From: Symsagittifera roscoffensis
Lineage: Eukaryota; Xenacoelomorpha; Acoela; Convolutidae
Direction: 5' to 3'
DNA length: 64,000 bases
Assembly (NCBI RefSeq): GCF_963678635.1
Contig: NC_087067.1
Coordinates: 54,056,233-54,120,232 of the forward strand
Shown here in pieces: positions 11,501 through 21,300 of the stretch. A program made the translations under genes and the position numbers. A model generated the notes under the pieces. That model was not told the origin of the DNA, made no database searches, and saw only the letters and a list, made by a program, of their open reading frames with translations. Within the stretch, counting starts at the first letter, position 1. Each line of letters begins with the position of its first letter.

Positions 11501-14500
11501 GTTCACTTTGATGCATTTGGACACATATGCAGACTATCTGAGGCAGATGGAGCCACGCACCGAGTCGAGGGCTGTGAGGGCACTACTAACCACGGGTGGC
11601 CCTCGCATGAAGAAACTTCATGGACGCTACCTAGAAGTCTATGGGCCGTATCAAGTGATGCTGAACGTGGATGGGATCAGCATCTACACCAGGACTTATG
11701 TAACAACAGATGATGACCAAATAGGGCAGATCTATTTGGGAGAAGAGGAACTCAAGGTCCGCAGGATAGGCCATGGCGCCATGATGGAACAAGACGCAGT
11801 ACACATTGGATATGAAGCAGATGTGACAGCACATCTGCTCGACACCAACGGAACAAAAATCGGAGTCACAGGGCTTCTGGACACAGGAGCGGTAGTGAGT
11901 GTGATGCCGATAAAAACTTGGGAAAGAATGGGCTTCACGCGGGAAGATCTGATTCCAACGAATCTCCGACTGGCTGCAGCCAATCGAGGAGCTATCTACG
12001 TAGCCGGAAGAACACCAATAACGGTCCTTCACATGGGAGGACGAGACCTTTGGATGAGCTTCCTGGTGGTAGAGAATCTGGACGACGCCGACCAATTCAT
12101 CTTGGGCAGAGATTTTGTCAGGAATTTTGACGTGATGATTGACTTGAACAACGGTCTAATACGGATTAGAAACCCGGACCGAAAGTATGTTAAGAGACCA
12201 ATTAATAGGATAATAACAGATGAAAATAAGGTACCAGTTTTTTTGGATAGAAAAGTAAAGTTACAACCAGGACAAGCTGTAGTAGCAATTATTAGAATGA
12301 GAAATTTAAATTCGTTAAGTGATAGCAAACAGGTTTGCTTAGTACCGAATCCAAATAGTCAGAGTTCGGTGATTTTAGGCCGGAGCTTCTCGGTAACGCG
12401 AAACGGACTGTGTGTCAGTGTGTTGTTGAACACACTGGACACCACGGTTTCAATCCAGCGTGGAAAGAAGCTTGGCTACGCCTTGCCGATGAGGACCGAC
12501 TATGAGGAGACACAAAACTTGAAGAAACATAATGTGAAAGACTGTCCTTATCATGCAAATAAAGATAAAATCTTAAAGAGAATTAATGAATTAAAATCTA
12601 TTCATAAATTGTTTTCAATGAAATCCGAAACGGACGACGGCTTATCAAGTTGCTCGAATTTTCCGGAACGCCCCTCGTCATATGAACTAGATTCTGACAA
12701 ACCGGTTTTGCCAGAAATAGAACATTTAAAAGGAAAAATAGGTGAGGGAGATTTTGAAAAATTGCGGGACCTCCTAAATCGGAACGCCGAGGTATTTTCA
12801 AAACATAAGGCGGACATCGGTTGCTGTAATTTCGTCGAACACGAAATCGAACTAGAAGAGGGCGCCGTTCCCCATAGGGAAGGCGCAAGGCGAATGACGC
12901 CACATAAATCGGAAGCGTGCCGAGCGGAAATAGAAATGTTGCTTGAATACGACATGATAGAACCCTCGAAATCGCCGTGGGCTTGCGGAGTAGTAATGGC
13001 GAAAAAGAAAGGGGGGCAGCTTAGATTTTGTTGCGACTTCCGTTACTTGAACGCGGTAACGATAAAAGATGCGTACCCGATACCGCGAATAGACGAGAGC
13101 CTATCTAAACTTGGTGATGCCAAGTTCTTCACCACATTGGACTTAGGTTCTGCCTTCTGGCAGGTTCCTTTGCGGAAAAAGGATAGGGAAAAAACCGGTT
13201 TCGCGTGCGAATTGGGGTTGTACCAGTGGAAGAGGATGCCCTTCGGCTTGTGCAATGCAACAGCAACCTTTCAAAGGCTGATGGCTCAGGCTTTGACAGG
13301 AGTGACCAAAAAGTACGTGAATCTCTTGATGTGCTACGTGGATGACGTAGTCATAGCGACACCGACCCTGGAGGATCACATTGACCGGCTCGATGAGGTC
13401 TTCGGATGTATGAAAAGAGCAGGCTTGAAATGCAAACCATCGAAATGTGAAATCCTTAGGGATTCGATCAAGTACCTGGGAAGAATGGTGGACAGGCATG
13501 GTGTGAGGCCAGATCCGGAAGCAGTAGAGGCTGTGCTGACATGGAAAGCTCCGAGGACGGACACACAGCTAATGAGTTTCCTGGGGTTTGCCAATTATTA
13601 CCGTGAATTCATTAAGGGATATGCGGATAAGGTGTACCCGATGCAGAAGCTGATGCGCAACAAAGGGAAAAAGTTCGAATGGAACGATGAGGCACAGGTT
13701 GCTTTCGAGAACATAAAGCGGGAACTGTGCGAAGCGCCAGTGCTGGGCATGCCTACAGAAAAGGGCATGTATGTTCTCGACACAGACGCATCGGTGGTGG
13801 CCATCTCAGGAATATTGCATCAAGAGCAAGAATGGAACGGAAGAACAGTTCTCCGTCCCATTGCATACGGCAGCAAAGTCTTGAGTGACACAGAGATGAA
13901 ATATGGCGCACCAAAAGCAGAAATGTTTGCAGTAGTCACCTTCGTGGAGAAGTACCGTGCATACTTGGGGAGCGCTCCCTTCAAGTTACGCGTAGACAAC
14001 AGAGCGTTATCCTGGTTGAAGACCTACTCGATGGATCAGAGTTATATTGGTAGATGGATAGTAAGACTGGATGGCTACCATATGATAATCGAACATAGGA
14101 TGCGTGATAAACACCAGAATGCTGACAGCCTCAGTAAGAAAACTGAGTTCTATGAAAGATTGGAGCAGAAGCAGGCCAATCAGGCGGAAGTAAAGGAGGG
14201 ATTCTCGTTTCTGGACAAAGAAACTTATGAAGAGCTTCCCTTAACGAGATGGTTGGATAAATCAGGACATCCAATTCCAGGGCACCCTGAGCTACCTGTA
14301 GAGAAAGCAGCCGAGATAAAGATCCTGTCCAAGGAGGACCCGGTCCCCTTGGATTTGTTGCTGCGCTCGAACCTGGTCCAGCAAGAACTCTCTCGCATGA
14401 ATATAAACAGCCTCTCATTATTGGATAAAACGGTGCAAGTCACACCACAAGTAATGCGGATGCTGGGTGGATTGTTAGAAAGAGAAGTGACCAGAGATGA

Positions 14501-17500
14501 CCCCGAGTGGACAGCAGCAATGGAATCGCTAACAGTCAGTGAGAAGGTGAAGATCATGCCGTCCAGACGACAGCACGAAGAGAACGAAAGGGATTGTAGG
14601 ACAATAGTTCAGCAACTAGTATCCTCAATACCCCAGGAGATTTTAACAAGTACTTCTTACGGACAGAAAGAACAGGGGAGCAGCAAGCGAAAGAAAACCG
14701 TCACCTTTGTAGACCGGGATAAAGACGGCGAAGTTGTAAAACAAAATCTGCTGCAAGACTATTTGTCCGGGGAGAAGGATGAGGAGAAAAACCAGCGATC
14801 ACAAGATCAACACCCGGGACAAGTGAATTGGTCCGGGGAGTCCGAGATAGACGAGAAAATTCCTGATGAGAAACAGGACCTAGAGAACAAGGTTTTGTCC
14901 GGGGAGTTCAGATGGATGCGAAGGAAATACAGACATGATCTGGAGGAGCGTGCAGTCTCCAGCACAACACCTTCGACGGATAATGATTCCCGAAACTCAG
15001 GAATGGATACCTATTCCGACAGGAATTCGACCTCGGGATCAGAACTGTCAGAACTAGCGATACACACGCTACGGGCGAGAGACCTGGACAGAGAGGTGTA
15101 CCAGGATCCGGACAGCGATCGCTACCTTATACCGAGCGAAAGTGTCTTTGACAACGCAGCGGATGACTTAGAAACAATAGCAGTATCGAAACGTTCGATG
15201 AGCTTATTGCCACAGAAAGAGGCAGTCAGGACTGATCTTCAACCGTTTCAGCAAGAAACACAACCGTTGGCGAAGATTTGGTGTGTTAAGATGGAAGAAG
15301 ACACACATCAGCCCAACGAGCTGAATAGTCAGATGAGGGTCATGAAGACGTACTTGAAGGCGAGATACAGACTCTCGGACCTTCTAAGGGTGCAGAGAAA
15401 TGATCGCATGACAAGCAACCTAAAAAGGTGGATAGAAAACGGCGCACCTGACAAAGGTGACCTAGAAGAAGACAGCTATAGGATCCTGAGACAATACTTC
15501 ATGCAGAAGGAGGGGAGATTATATCTGAACAAGGACGGGATCGTGGCTTGCAGGAGAAGAGAAGAAGACAAGGTCTTATACAAATATAACGCGATAGTGT
15601 TGCCGCAACTCTATCAGACAGAACTATTATTCAGGTCGCATGATCAGATGGGCCATCAAGGGATCGACAAAGTGTATCAGAGGATCCTGAAGCGCTTTGA
15701 GTGGCCTGGAATGAAAAAGGCATGTGAGAAATGGGTAACAGCCTGCCTGTCATGCCAACAGGTCAAGGATCCAAGGAAGTTGCGATTTCCTTTACAGTCG
15801 ATTGAGTCGTCTGAATTCAACGAGGTGGTGCAGATAGATCACCAGAAGATATGCATGACAGACAGCGGTTACAACCAAGTCTTGGTCATGATAGATCACT
15901 TCACGAAGTATGCAGAGGCCGTGCCCTGCATAACTGCCTCGGAGGAAGAGACATGCGACCACCTGATCAATACGTGGATAGCAAGACATGGTTGTCCAAT
16001 GACGTTTCAATCGGACAATGGAACGGCTTTCGTAGGCGAGCTTACGAAAGAGCTTATGAGACGGTCACAAGTCGCTCAGGCTCACTCCACGACATACCAT
16101 CCTCAGACGAATGGCTTAGTGGAAAGACAGAATAGGACGTTAGTGTCGATGCTGAGGGTATATTGTTCCAGGTACATGACCGATTGGGACAGATACCTTC
16201 CACAGGTGATGGGAGCTTATAATAGCACGCAACACTCCACCACTGGGGTCAGTCCACACATGATGCTGACGGGACACGAGAAGTCTTTACCCTTGACATT
16301 CTTCTACCCAGAGTATGAGGGGAAGAAAACATCTCCACAGGTTTACGTGAGGGATGTGATCAGACGTCAACAGGAGTTGAACGATCTGTGTAGACGAAAT
16401 ACTCAGCAAGCACAGGCAAGGCAGAGGAAAAGATTCGACAAGAAAGCAGCTGGTGCAAAAGCCTACTCGGTGGGAGACTACGTATGGGTATTTCAGAACG
16501 TTATACCACCGAAAGGAACAAAGAAGCTTCTAAAAAAGTGGAGGGGACCCTTCATGATTACGGAGGTGCACCAGGAGGGACGCTTTTATAGACTGAGTAC
16601 TGGCCGGGCCGCCCACTACGAGAACATCAATCCACACAATCCATCGACAGAAGACTGGTGTATACCTGCAGACATGGAAGAAGGGGATTATTTAATGATG
16701 GATCCTGCTTGTGAGGTCAATGAAAAGGGCACCAGGGAGAAGAACGATGGAAACGAGGTCGTAGAGGAAGGTACGGATACACCGCTGGACCTGGATCCAA
16801 ACGAACAGATCGAAGCGGACGATGAGACTTTACCCTACGCAGAGGAAGATTGGCAGGATCCCGAACAGACAGAGGTTCCCAAGAACTTGGAACCAGATCT
16901 TCCGTTCACGATGCAGACTCGTCGGAAGGACGGGACGAGACCAAGAAAGAAGTACAATCCTTACGGTGACGACTTTGTAGTGGATAGGATAGATCTGAAG
17001 AAAGTAGTGGAGGAAGTAGTGGGTTTAGAGGAAATAACCGTGTCACAAGACATTGACATAGTCGATGATCACGACGATGAGTGGGTTGATGACTGGTCGA
17101 AACCCGAAGTAGAATTCGACGATGAGCAACAGCAGTCAAATGAACAAGACCTGACGAACCTGCGCGTCTTAGAGTGGCTGAACGAAATGACATCAGACCC
17201 TAAAGAGACCAACGTTACGATTCAATACGTAGATCGTGAAAGCGCGAAATACATTAAGACCGAACGAGATGATCCTTCCTGGGCTGCCCAGGAAGGACGA
17301 CTACTCATTCCAGCTTCTAATCTTGACTTAATACCCGGTATGCGATCGACGGGGACGCCGATGGATATTTTTGTCCGGGGAGTGGGGGTAGGACTTACCC
17401 ACACTGAAAACCTGATAATAAAAAAATTGAGAATAGCAAGAGAAACAGGAGAGTTAGAAGCAGAAACAGGTGAAGAACCTAAGAAACCTGACATAGGCAG

Positions 17501-17993
17501 GGTAGTGGAGTCATATTTTAATTTGCCAAATGAATATTCTAGTAACATAATACTAACAGACAGTGATTTCATACTCACAAACAGATCATGTGCGGTAGCT
17601 ATCACCGCAGACATGAGTTTTAGGACGGCGCTAGCGGCAGATTTCAAGAGGGAATATAAAAACGTGGAATTCCTTTGGAAGCAAAGACCAGGGATAGGGG
17701 GCGTAGCAGCCTTACCTCCGGCGGTGTCGCAGATACCGGGAAAGTACTTGTGCTTCTTGGTAACGAGGGCGACGGAGAAGCAGCACGTGGACCCAGAAAA
17801 CCTAGTCTTGTCTTTGACGAGGCTGAGGGACTTCCTTGTGGAAATGGACGTGAAGGAGCTTTCGCTTCCGGTGTACGATCCAAATAGAGGAAGACTGCAT
17901 CCTCGGGAATTGTACGCGCTTGTACACGTGATATTCTCTGATACGAACATACAAGTATATCTACATAAGAAATATTACTTAAGTATAGGCTGA
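8535..17993 (+). CDS. Element B Gag-Pol polyprotein with C-terminal macrodomain-like module
   Basis: One 3152-residue frame encodes Gag and Pol without a frameshift. Order seen: a low-complexity N-terminus; a coiled coil (about 315-430); a Gag capsid-like region (about 565-690); zinc knuckles CX2CX4HX4C at 757-770 and 809-822; aspartic protease LLDTGA with D1116; RT (about 1430-1650) with TTLDLG D1536 and YVDD 1601-1604; RNase H from about 1745 (D1749/D1751); an acidic linker (about 1900-2330); integrase with an H2C2 zinc finger (about 2370-2410) and D2435, D2494, E2530, the last two spaced DX35E; and a GPF motif after the core. The last 150 residues (about 3000-3150) look like a macrodomain of the OARD1/TARG1 type. 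The frame is open throughout, consistent with recent activity. The start at 8535 is the first ATG of the frame. Confidence 0.95.
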   Translation: MSLDKSRIPKRGNSSRKFIPEKQRKMMTDPFVDWIKRSRSDKRGTVSSRMVETRSQKTSEERRELLEVEVNTDHTMNDNQEVNELEGRGRRLASESTPVEQGHDFATSTGTLDREEMSELSDISTEVTATRRSPTDNTMMAGGTGKQTTSSSFSERMKNTFGNIFPFSMGGGAGNDGESQEEEDEEEQGDFGSQVSLNSSIQENEAYVGRETGTMDKFDIVTTISKEANTPGQSKDFAIRTSSEPQTGESRTRGLGNALADPEIDNEKTSRQRVKARISTSTKLPGTDRVTSPLVTPLMDNGAALEEALNNIVGSLGEQNEQMSIRMSELERAVHIERESLREEINRNRQEVGRSEKRLKERTDEHMTRNLSRMTREAEQRELRLRADMEKLRIQQEQSLGSLDTKIDAMMERRTQAIMDRLDGLLSSKSGPKEGEPNSGGPSREPRVNFNEHQRRKTYGSTRGRGSSSGYATKGNTAWGPNSRASSTGNRQTSNERPTQGTHATGRSDSGNMRHTSPRRSHMGQAGNAHGDSDCRDAPHTEPSTRCEDTQAGHSRDESDGCIDTWIEVMKLHFEEEDLSERQECSALTSNLEGTALNCVMAKKQYQRDTAEKIFEILLNRFGSGVQGHQAMMRFEKRRQREDETIDKFLDDLEMLRRRSQPDESNRRMNLAVASKFIDGVKNYELRTMLATHYTPLSTNAPTPEELRLKSKEYLLLKPPSRSGYYKNNYGNFKHGPANQGNNWYKPRDDMDKRRSCANCSSTDHHVSACPAYKQGMKAIGFSLEDEDASELDHEDFMRGVIANFGPRCFFCNLEGHFKSDCPQFWDAVADIKHPRHEEALSGVKASKARLLSEAEARRKDKPQELVAKKMQAVTEEAREPEPATAADDFKIDYRAAARDAINRVQQELVTKEIEQKVKLELENEKLQEQLNAFEATEVEEAKAPSSLSMKLNVISGQRFGMAPQGSKIQSIISVAGHQVIRNLSEPSEFTLMHLDTYADYLRQMEPRTESRAVRALLTTGGPRMKKLHGRYLEVYGPYQVMLNVDGISIYTRTYVTTDDDQIGQIYLGEEELKVRRIGHGAMMEQDAVHIGYEADVTAHLLDTNGTKIGVTGLLDTGAVVSVMPIKTWERMGFTREDLIPTNLRLAAANRGAIYVAGRTPITVLHMGGRDLWMSFLVVENLDDADQFILGRDFVRNFDVMIDLNNGLIRIRNPDRKYVKRPINRIITDENKVPVFLDRKVKLQPGQAVVAIIRMRNLNSLSDSKQVCLVPNPNSQSSVILGRSFSVTRNGLCVSVLLNTLDTTVSIQRGKKLGYALPMRTDYEETQNLKKHNVKDCPYHANKDKILKRINELKSIHKLFSMKSETDDGLSSCSNFPERPSSYELDSDKPVLPEIEHLKGKIGEGDFEKLRDLLNRNAEVFSKHKADIGCCNFVEHEIELEEGAVPHREGARRMTPHKSEACRAEIEMLLEYDMIEPSKSPWACGVVMAKKKGGQLRFCCDFRYLNAVTIKDAYPIPRIDESLSKLGDAKFFTTLDLGSAFWQVPLRKKDREKTGFACELGLYQWKRMPFGLCNATATFQRLMAQALTGVTKKYVNLLMCYVDDVVIATPTLEDHIDRLDEVFGCMKRAGLKCKPSKCEILRDSIKYLGRMVDRHGVRPDPEAVEAVLTWKAPRTDTQLMSFLGFANYYREFIKGYADKVYPMQKLMRNKGKKFEWNDEAQVAFENIKRELCEAPVLGMPTEKGMYVLDTDASVVAISGILHQEQEWNGRTVLRPIAYGSKVLSDTEMKYGAPKAEMFAVVTFVEKYRAYLGSAPFKLRVDNRALSWLKTYSMDQSYIGRWIVRLDGYHMIIEHRMRDKHQNADSLSKKTEFYERLEQKQANQAEVKEGFSFLDKETYEELPLTRWLDKSGHPIPGHPELPVEKAAEIKILSKEDPVPLDLLLRSNLVQQELSRMNINSLSLLDKTVQVTPQVMRMLGGLLEREVTRDDPEWTAAMESLTVSEKVKIMPSRRQHEENERDCRTIVQQLVSSIPQEILTSTSYGQKEQGSSKRKKTVTFVDRDKDGEVVKQNLLQDYLSGEKDEEKNQRSQDQHPGQVNWSGESEIDEKIPDEKQDLENKVLSGEFRWMRRKYRHDLEERAVSSTTPSTDNDSRNSGMDTYSDRNSTSGSELSELAIHTLRARDLDREVYQDPDSDRYLIPSESVFDNAADDLETIAVSKRSMSLLPQKEAVRTDLQPFQQETQPLAKIWCVKMEEDTHQPNELNSQMRVMKTYLKARYRLSDLLRVQRNDRMTSNLKRWIENGAPDKGDLEEDSYRILRQYFMQKEGRLYLNKDGIVACRRREEDKVLYKYNAIVLPQLYQTELLFRSHDQMGHQGIDKVYQRILKRFEWPGMKKACEKWVTACLSCQQVKDPRKLRFPLQSIESSEFNEVVQIDHQKICMTDSGYNQVLVMIDHFTKYAEAVPCITASEEETCDHLINTWIARHGCPMTFQSDNGTAFVGELTKELMRRSQVAQAHSTTYHPQTNGLVERQNRTLVSMLRVYCSRYMTDWDRYLPQVMGAYNSTQHSTTGVSPHMMLTGHEKSLPLTFFYPEYEGKKTSPQVYVRDVIRRQQELNDLCRRNTQQAQARQRKRFDKKAAGAKAYSVGDYVWVFQNVIPPKGTKKLLKKWRGPFMITEVHQEGRFYRLSTGRAAHYENINPHNPSTEDWCIPADMEEGDYLMMDPACEVNEKGTREKNDGNEVVEEGTDTPLDLDPNEQIEADDETLPYAEEDWQDPEQTEVPKNLEPDLPFTMQTRRKDGTRPRKKYNPYGDDFVVDRIDLKKVVEEVVGLEEITVSQDIDIVDDHDDEWVDDWSKPEVEFDDEQQQSNEQDLTNLRVLEWLNEMTSDPKETNVTIQYVDRESAKYIKTERDDPSWAAQEGRLLIPASNLDLIPGMRSTGTPMDIFVRGVGVGLTHTENLIIKKLRIARETGELEAETGEEPKKPDIGRVVESYFNLPNEYSSNIILTDSDFILTNRSCAVAITADMSFRTALAADFKREYKNVEFLWKQRPGIGGVAALPPAVSQIPGKYLCFLVTRATEKQHVDPENLVLSLTRLRDFLVEMDVKELSLPVYDPNRGRLHPRELYALVHVIFSDTNIQVYLHKKYYLSIG

Positions 17994-18395
17994 GTGATGT
18001 GCGAGAGGGTGTTAGGCCAAAGGACCAAGTTGCATGTAATATGTGATATGTGTGTTATGTTATGTTATGTTATGTGTTAGGTTATTAAGATCATGGGTAA
18101 GTAGGGGTTAGAGACCATGAACAACTAGATGACGATCTTGGGAATAGATCCAAAGTTTGGACTGTCCAATCTTAGGTCGAATTCCAAAATTTTAGAAACC
18201 AATTGATTTTAATAAATTTTAGGATAAATATCTTTTTATCTGAACTGTCTTTAAGCAAATTTTAACGATATATATTAAGGTGAAACTGACAGGTGTGACA
18301 GTCGTGATTCCTTTTCTAGATCCTGATTGATCATTTAATTGCTCACTTGAGTCAAAACTTGAAATCGAAATCAAATCAAACTTGGAAAGAACAGT
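17994..18395 (+). other. Spacer between Gag-Pol and second ORF
   Basis: The 402-bp spacer is AT-rich with a short ATGTT-type repeat (about 18053-18075) and no frame. It ends with GAACAG directly before TATGG. That is a possible splice acceptor placing the second ORF's ATG at the start of a spliced RNA, as env messages are made in retroviruses. This is inference. Confidence 0.5.
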
Positions 18396-21300
18396 ATGGA
18401 CAATTTCAACCTGGATGAATTGATGGACCTGGCAGAGGCATATGTGGGACCGATGGTAGATGCGATCTATCGTCGGCTGATCGAACGAGACTTCGCTCTG
18501 GAGGACCCAGAGGTGGTCATGTTGCTGACCGCCCTGATTAACATCTTGGGGCACGACAACCGTGGGGACCGCCCCACGGAAGTCCTGTTGATGGCAGCAT
18601 ATGGAGAAAGAGGAGTACTAGACCGCCCGAACATGAGAGTGATGAGGTGGAGAAACGGGGCTCTCTCAGGGAGTGACTTGGCGAATGAGCCTGGATTGGG
18701 AAGTTCTAGGACATACCAACCAGGTGAGATGCCAATGCCCTCTAAGCCTAAACCTGGGCTGACGAGAATGCATCGGGAGATGAACAGCGAGGCGACCTCG
18801 TCTGGTTCACCACTGAGAGCAGCTGTGCCACCAAAAAGGGCGAAAGTAACACAGAAGGTTCAGACGAACCAAACCATACAAGATCTGGACGAGATGAACG
18901 ATCAGCTGAGAAGTACGAAGAAGGAGTTAGACGATATGACGAAGACCATGCTGGCGATGGAGGAAGACCGGGACATGTGGAGAAAGTTGTTTGAAGACTG
19001 CAACAAAAAGCAGGGTCAAGAGATCGAACGCTTAAGGCAGGAATACAAAGAGCGATCGGAACAGGCGGCGTTGACGACGTCCATTGAGAAAGTGATACCT
19101 GCAAGGGATATTCCTCGTGGGCAGTCCCCGATGGAGCTCTTGACACCTCGAGAAATGAGTCAAACAACGGAGACACGGCTTCCAGCAGAGACGAACCGAG
19201 TAACAATCCCGGATCCTAGTGACACTTTGGGTGATCCCGTCGTAGAACAGACAGTGAGAAAACTGATAGAGACAGCTGGACGATTGGTCGCTAACAAGAA
19301 TGCACCAGGTTCCGGGGTGACTGCACCCTATGGAACGATTGACGATACGGGCAGAGTACAACTCTCCCAGACAGTAATCAGACAAGGGATGAGTAACGTG
19401 ACACCACTCATGGGGAACTCGAGAATCCCAGAGAGGAAAGTAAGGAAGATGCCAGCGAAGAAAGTGTCTCGTGTAATAGACGTGCAGAAGAATAATCAAT
19501 TGAAGTATAATTTCACGGGAGTTCCGGAGACAGATCCAAGGGCCTGCTTCAATCGAGCTACCTGGAGCCCGGCTGTGAACCTGCAGCAACCACCACTCGG
19601 GACATCTCACCTGATATTGGGAGACAGCTTAGTCAGAGTGCTGTCGAATTTGAGGACCTCATGGGTCACCACGGTGATGGCCTTTGGAGGCGCGACGATT
19701 GCCCAATTATATCGCATGGTGGAGCTGATGAATCCAGGGAAGATACCCAATGTGATTATCTTAGTTGGGACGAATGATATCTCCAGAGGATCAGATGAGC
19801 AGGAAGCACTGTGGGAATCAATGATGGTGTGTTTGTTTACTACTCTCTGGCAGAAGTTCAGTTGCGCGGTACTGACCGTTTGCACGGTGCCAATGAACGC
19901 AAGAAGCCTGACAGCATCAGGAAGAAGGCACAACGAGGGAGTCATGAGCTGGAACAACATCTTGAGAAACCTAGCAAATCGAAATGCCGGAAGAATGATC
20001 CTCATGGACAATGAACATGAATTGAGAGCCATGGATCAAGCCAGACTGACCATAGATGGCATCCACTTCGACAGTGTCGAAGGACAAGCTTGGTTGAATC
20101 GAGTCTTCCAAGAACGGTTGGATGAGCTGGAAGCAGAACTCTTTGACACAGGAGTGCTGAAGGAAGAGGGAACGGTGAGTGATACGGTGATCACCACCTT
20201 TGTGCCTCCTAACCTGGAAACACGCTTGGGTACGGTCCCAGCCGTCACAAATTACCGGCAACAAAGCTCCGGTGAACCAGGTCGAAGAACAGACGTACAA
20301 GATCGGTTGGGAGAAGCACCGATGAGGAGGACAATTCATCCTAGGAAAAGGATAGGACCTGTCAACCAACCAATCGAGGAAGTAGCAGGCACATCCAGAT
20401 CGGACCCTAGATCGGAGACGACGAGTACCAGTCGAGAGGAGAGACCGAGCAGAGGCTCATTGATGTGGTCGCGATCCATACCGTCTCCTTGGCATATATA
20501 CAAAGACGAACTAATGAAGCTGGACCTACAGAGAGTGAGCTTCATCGAAGATGCAAGGAGGATGCTGAATGGAGCGACGCTATCCGTCAGCAGATTGTAC
20601 TCGATAACCGGCGTAGACTGGTTGATAGCCGCTAGCATAAATTTCAGCTCCACGACGGCCTTGAGATTTGCCGACTTGGAGGGACTGCCCTCCAACAACA
20701 CAATAGGACCTGTGAATGCAAGACCGTTGCAAGATGTGAGATTGAACCATGATGAGAGGAATCGTGAAAAAAGGCCAGGAAGATTCCTGACGGCGAGAGC
20801 GCCGATTGGACAACACGTGAAGATATTTAGGCAATTGACGACACCACCTGGTCATGTGAAGGAGAGAGTGTACCCAAAACTAGTGAACCAAGATGGTGAT
20901 GCCCAGAGATATGGCGGATTGACAGCGATAAAGAAAGATGAGACCATCTTCGCCGCCTACGACAAAGCAGAGATGAGAAAGGCCAAAATCATGGTAGTAG
21001 CGAATTCAGAGTTCGTGTACACCTCTAAGTCTTTGTTTTGGCCGGACGTCATAATGCTGGCCGCAGTTGACCTAGACCTATTGCAATCAGTGTCATTGGC
21101 TATAGGGGTACAAAGGCAGACAGAAATGAACCCGATAACGATTGTGTTTGCTGGCATCAATGACCATCTACACAGTAGAGGTTTTCTGAGCAGGCTCAGA
21201 GATCCTGCAACAGCAGAACACGCATTATGGCCAGCGATAAAAGACGTCCTGGAGTCGATGGGTGAAGTGGTGGACGCGACGAAAGAGGGATCATTCAATA

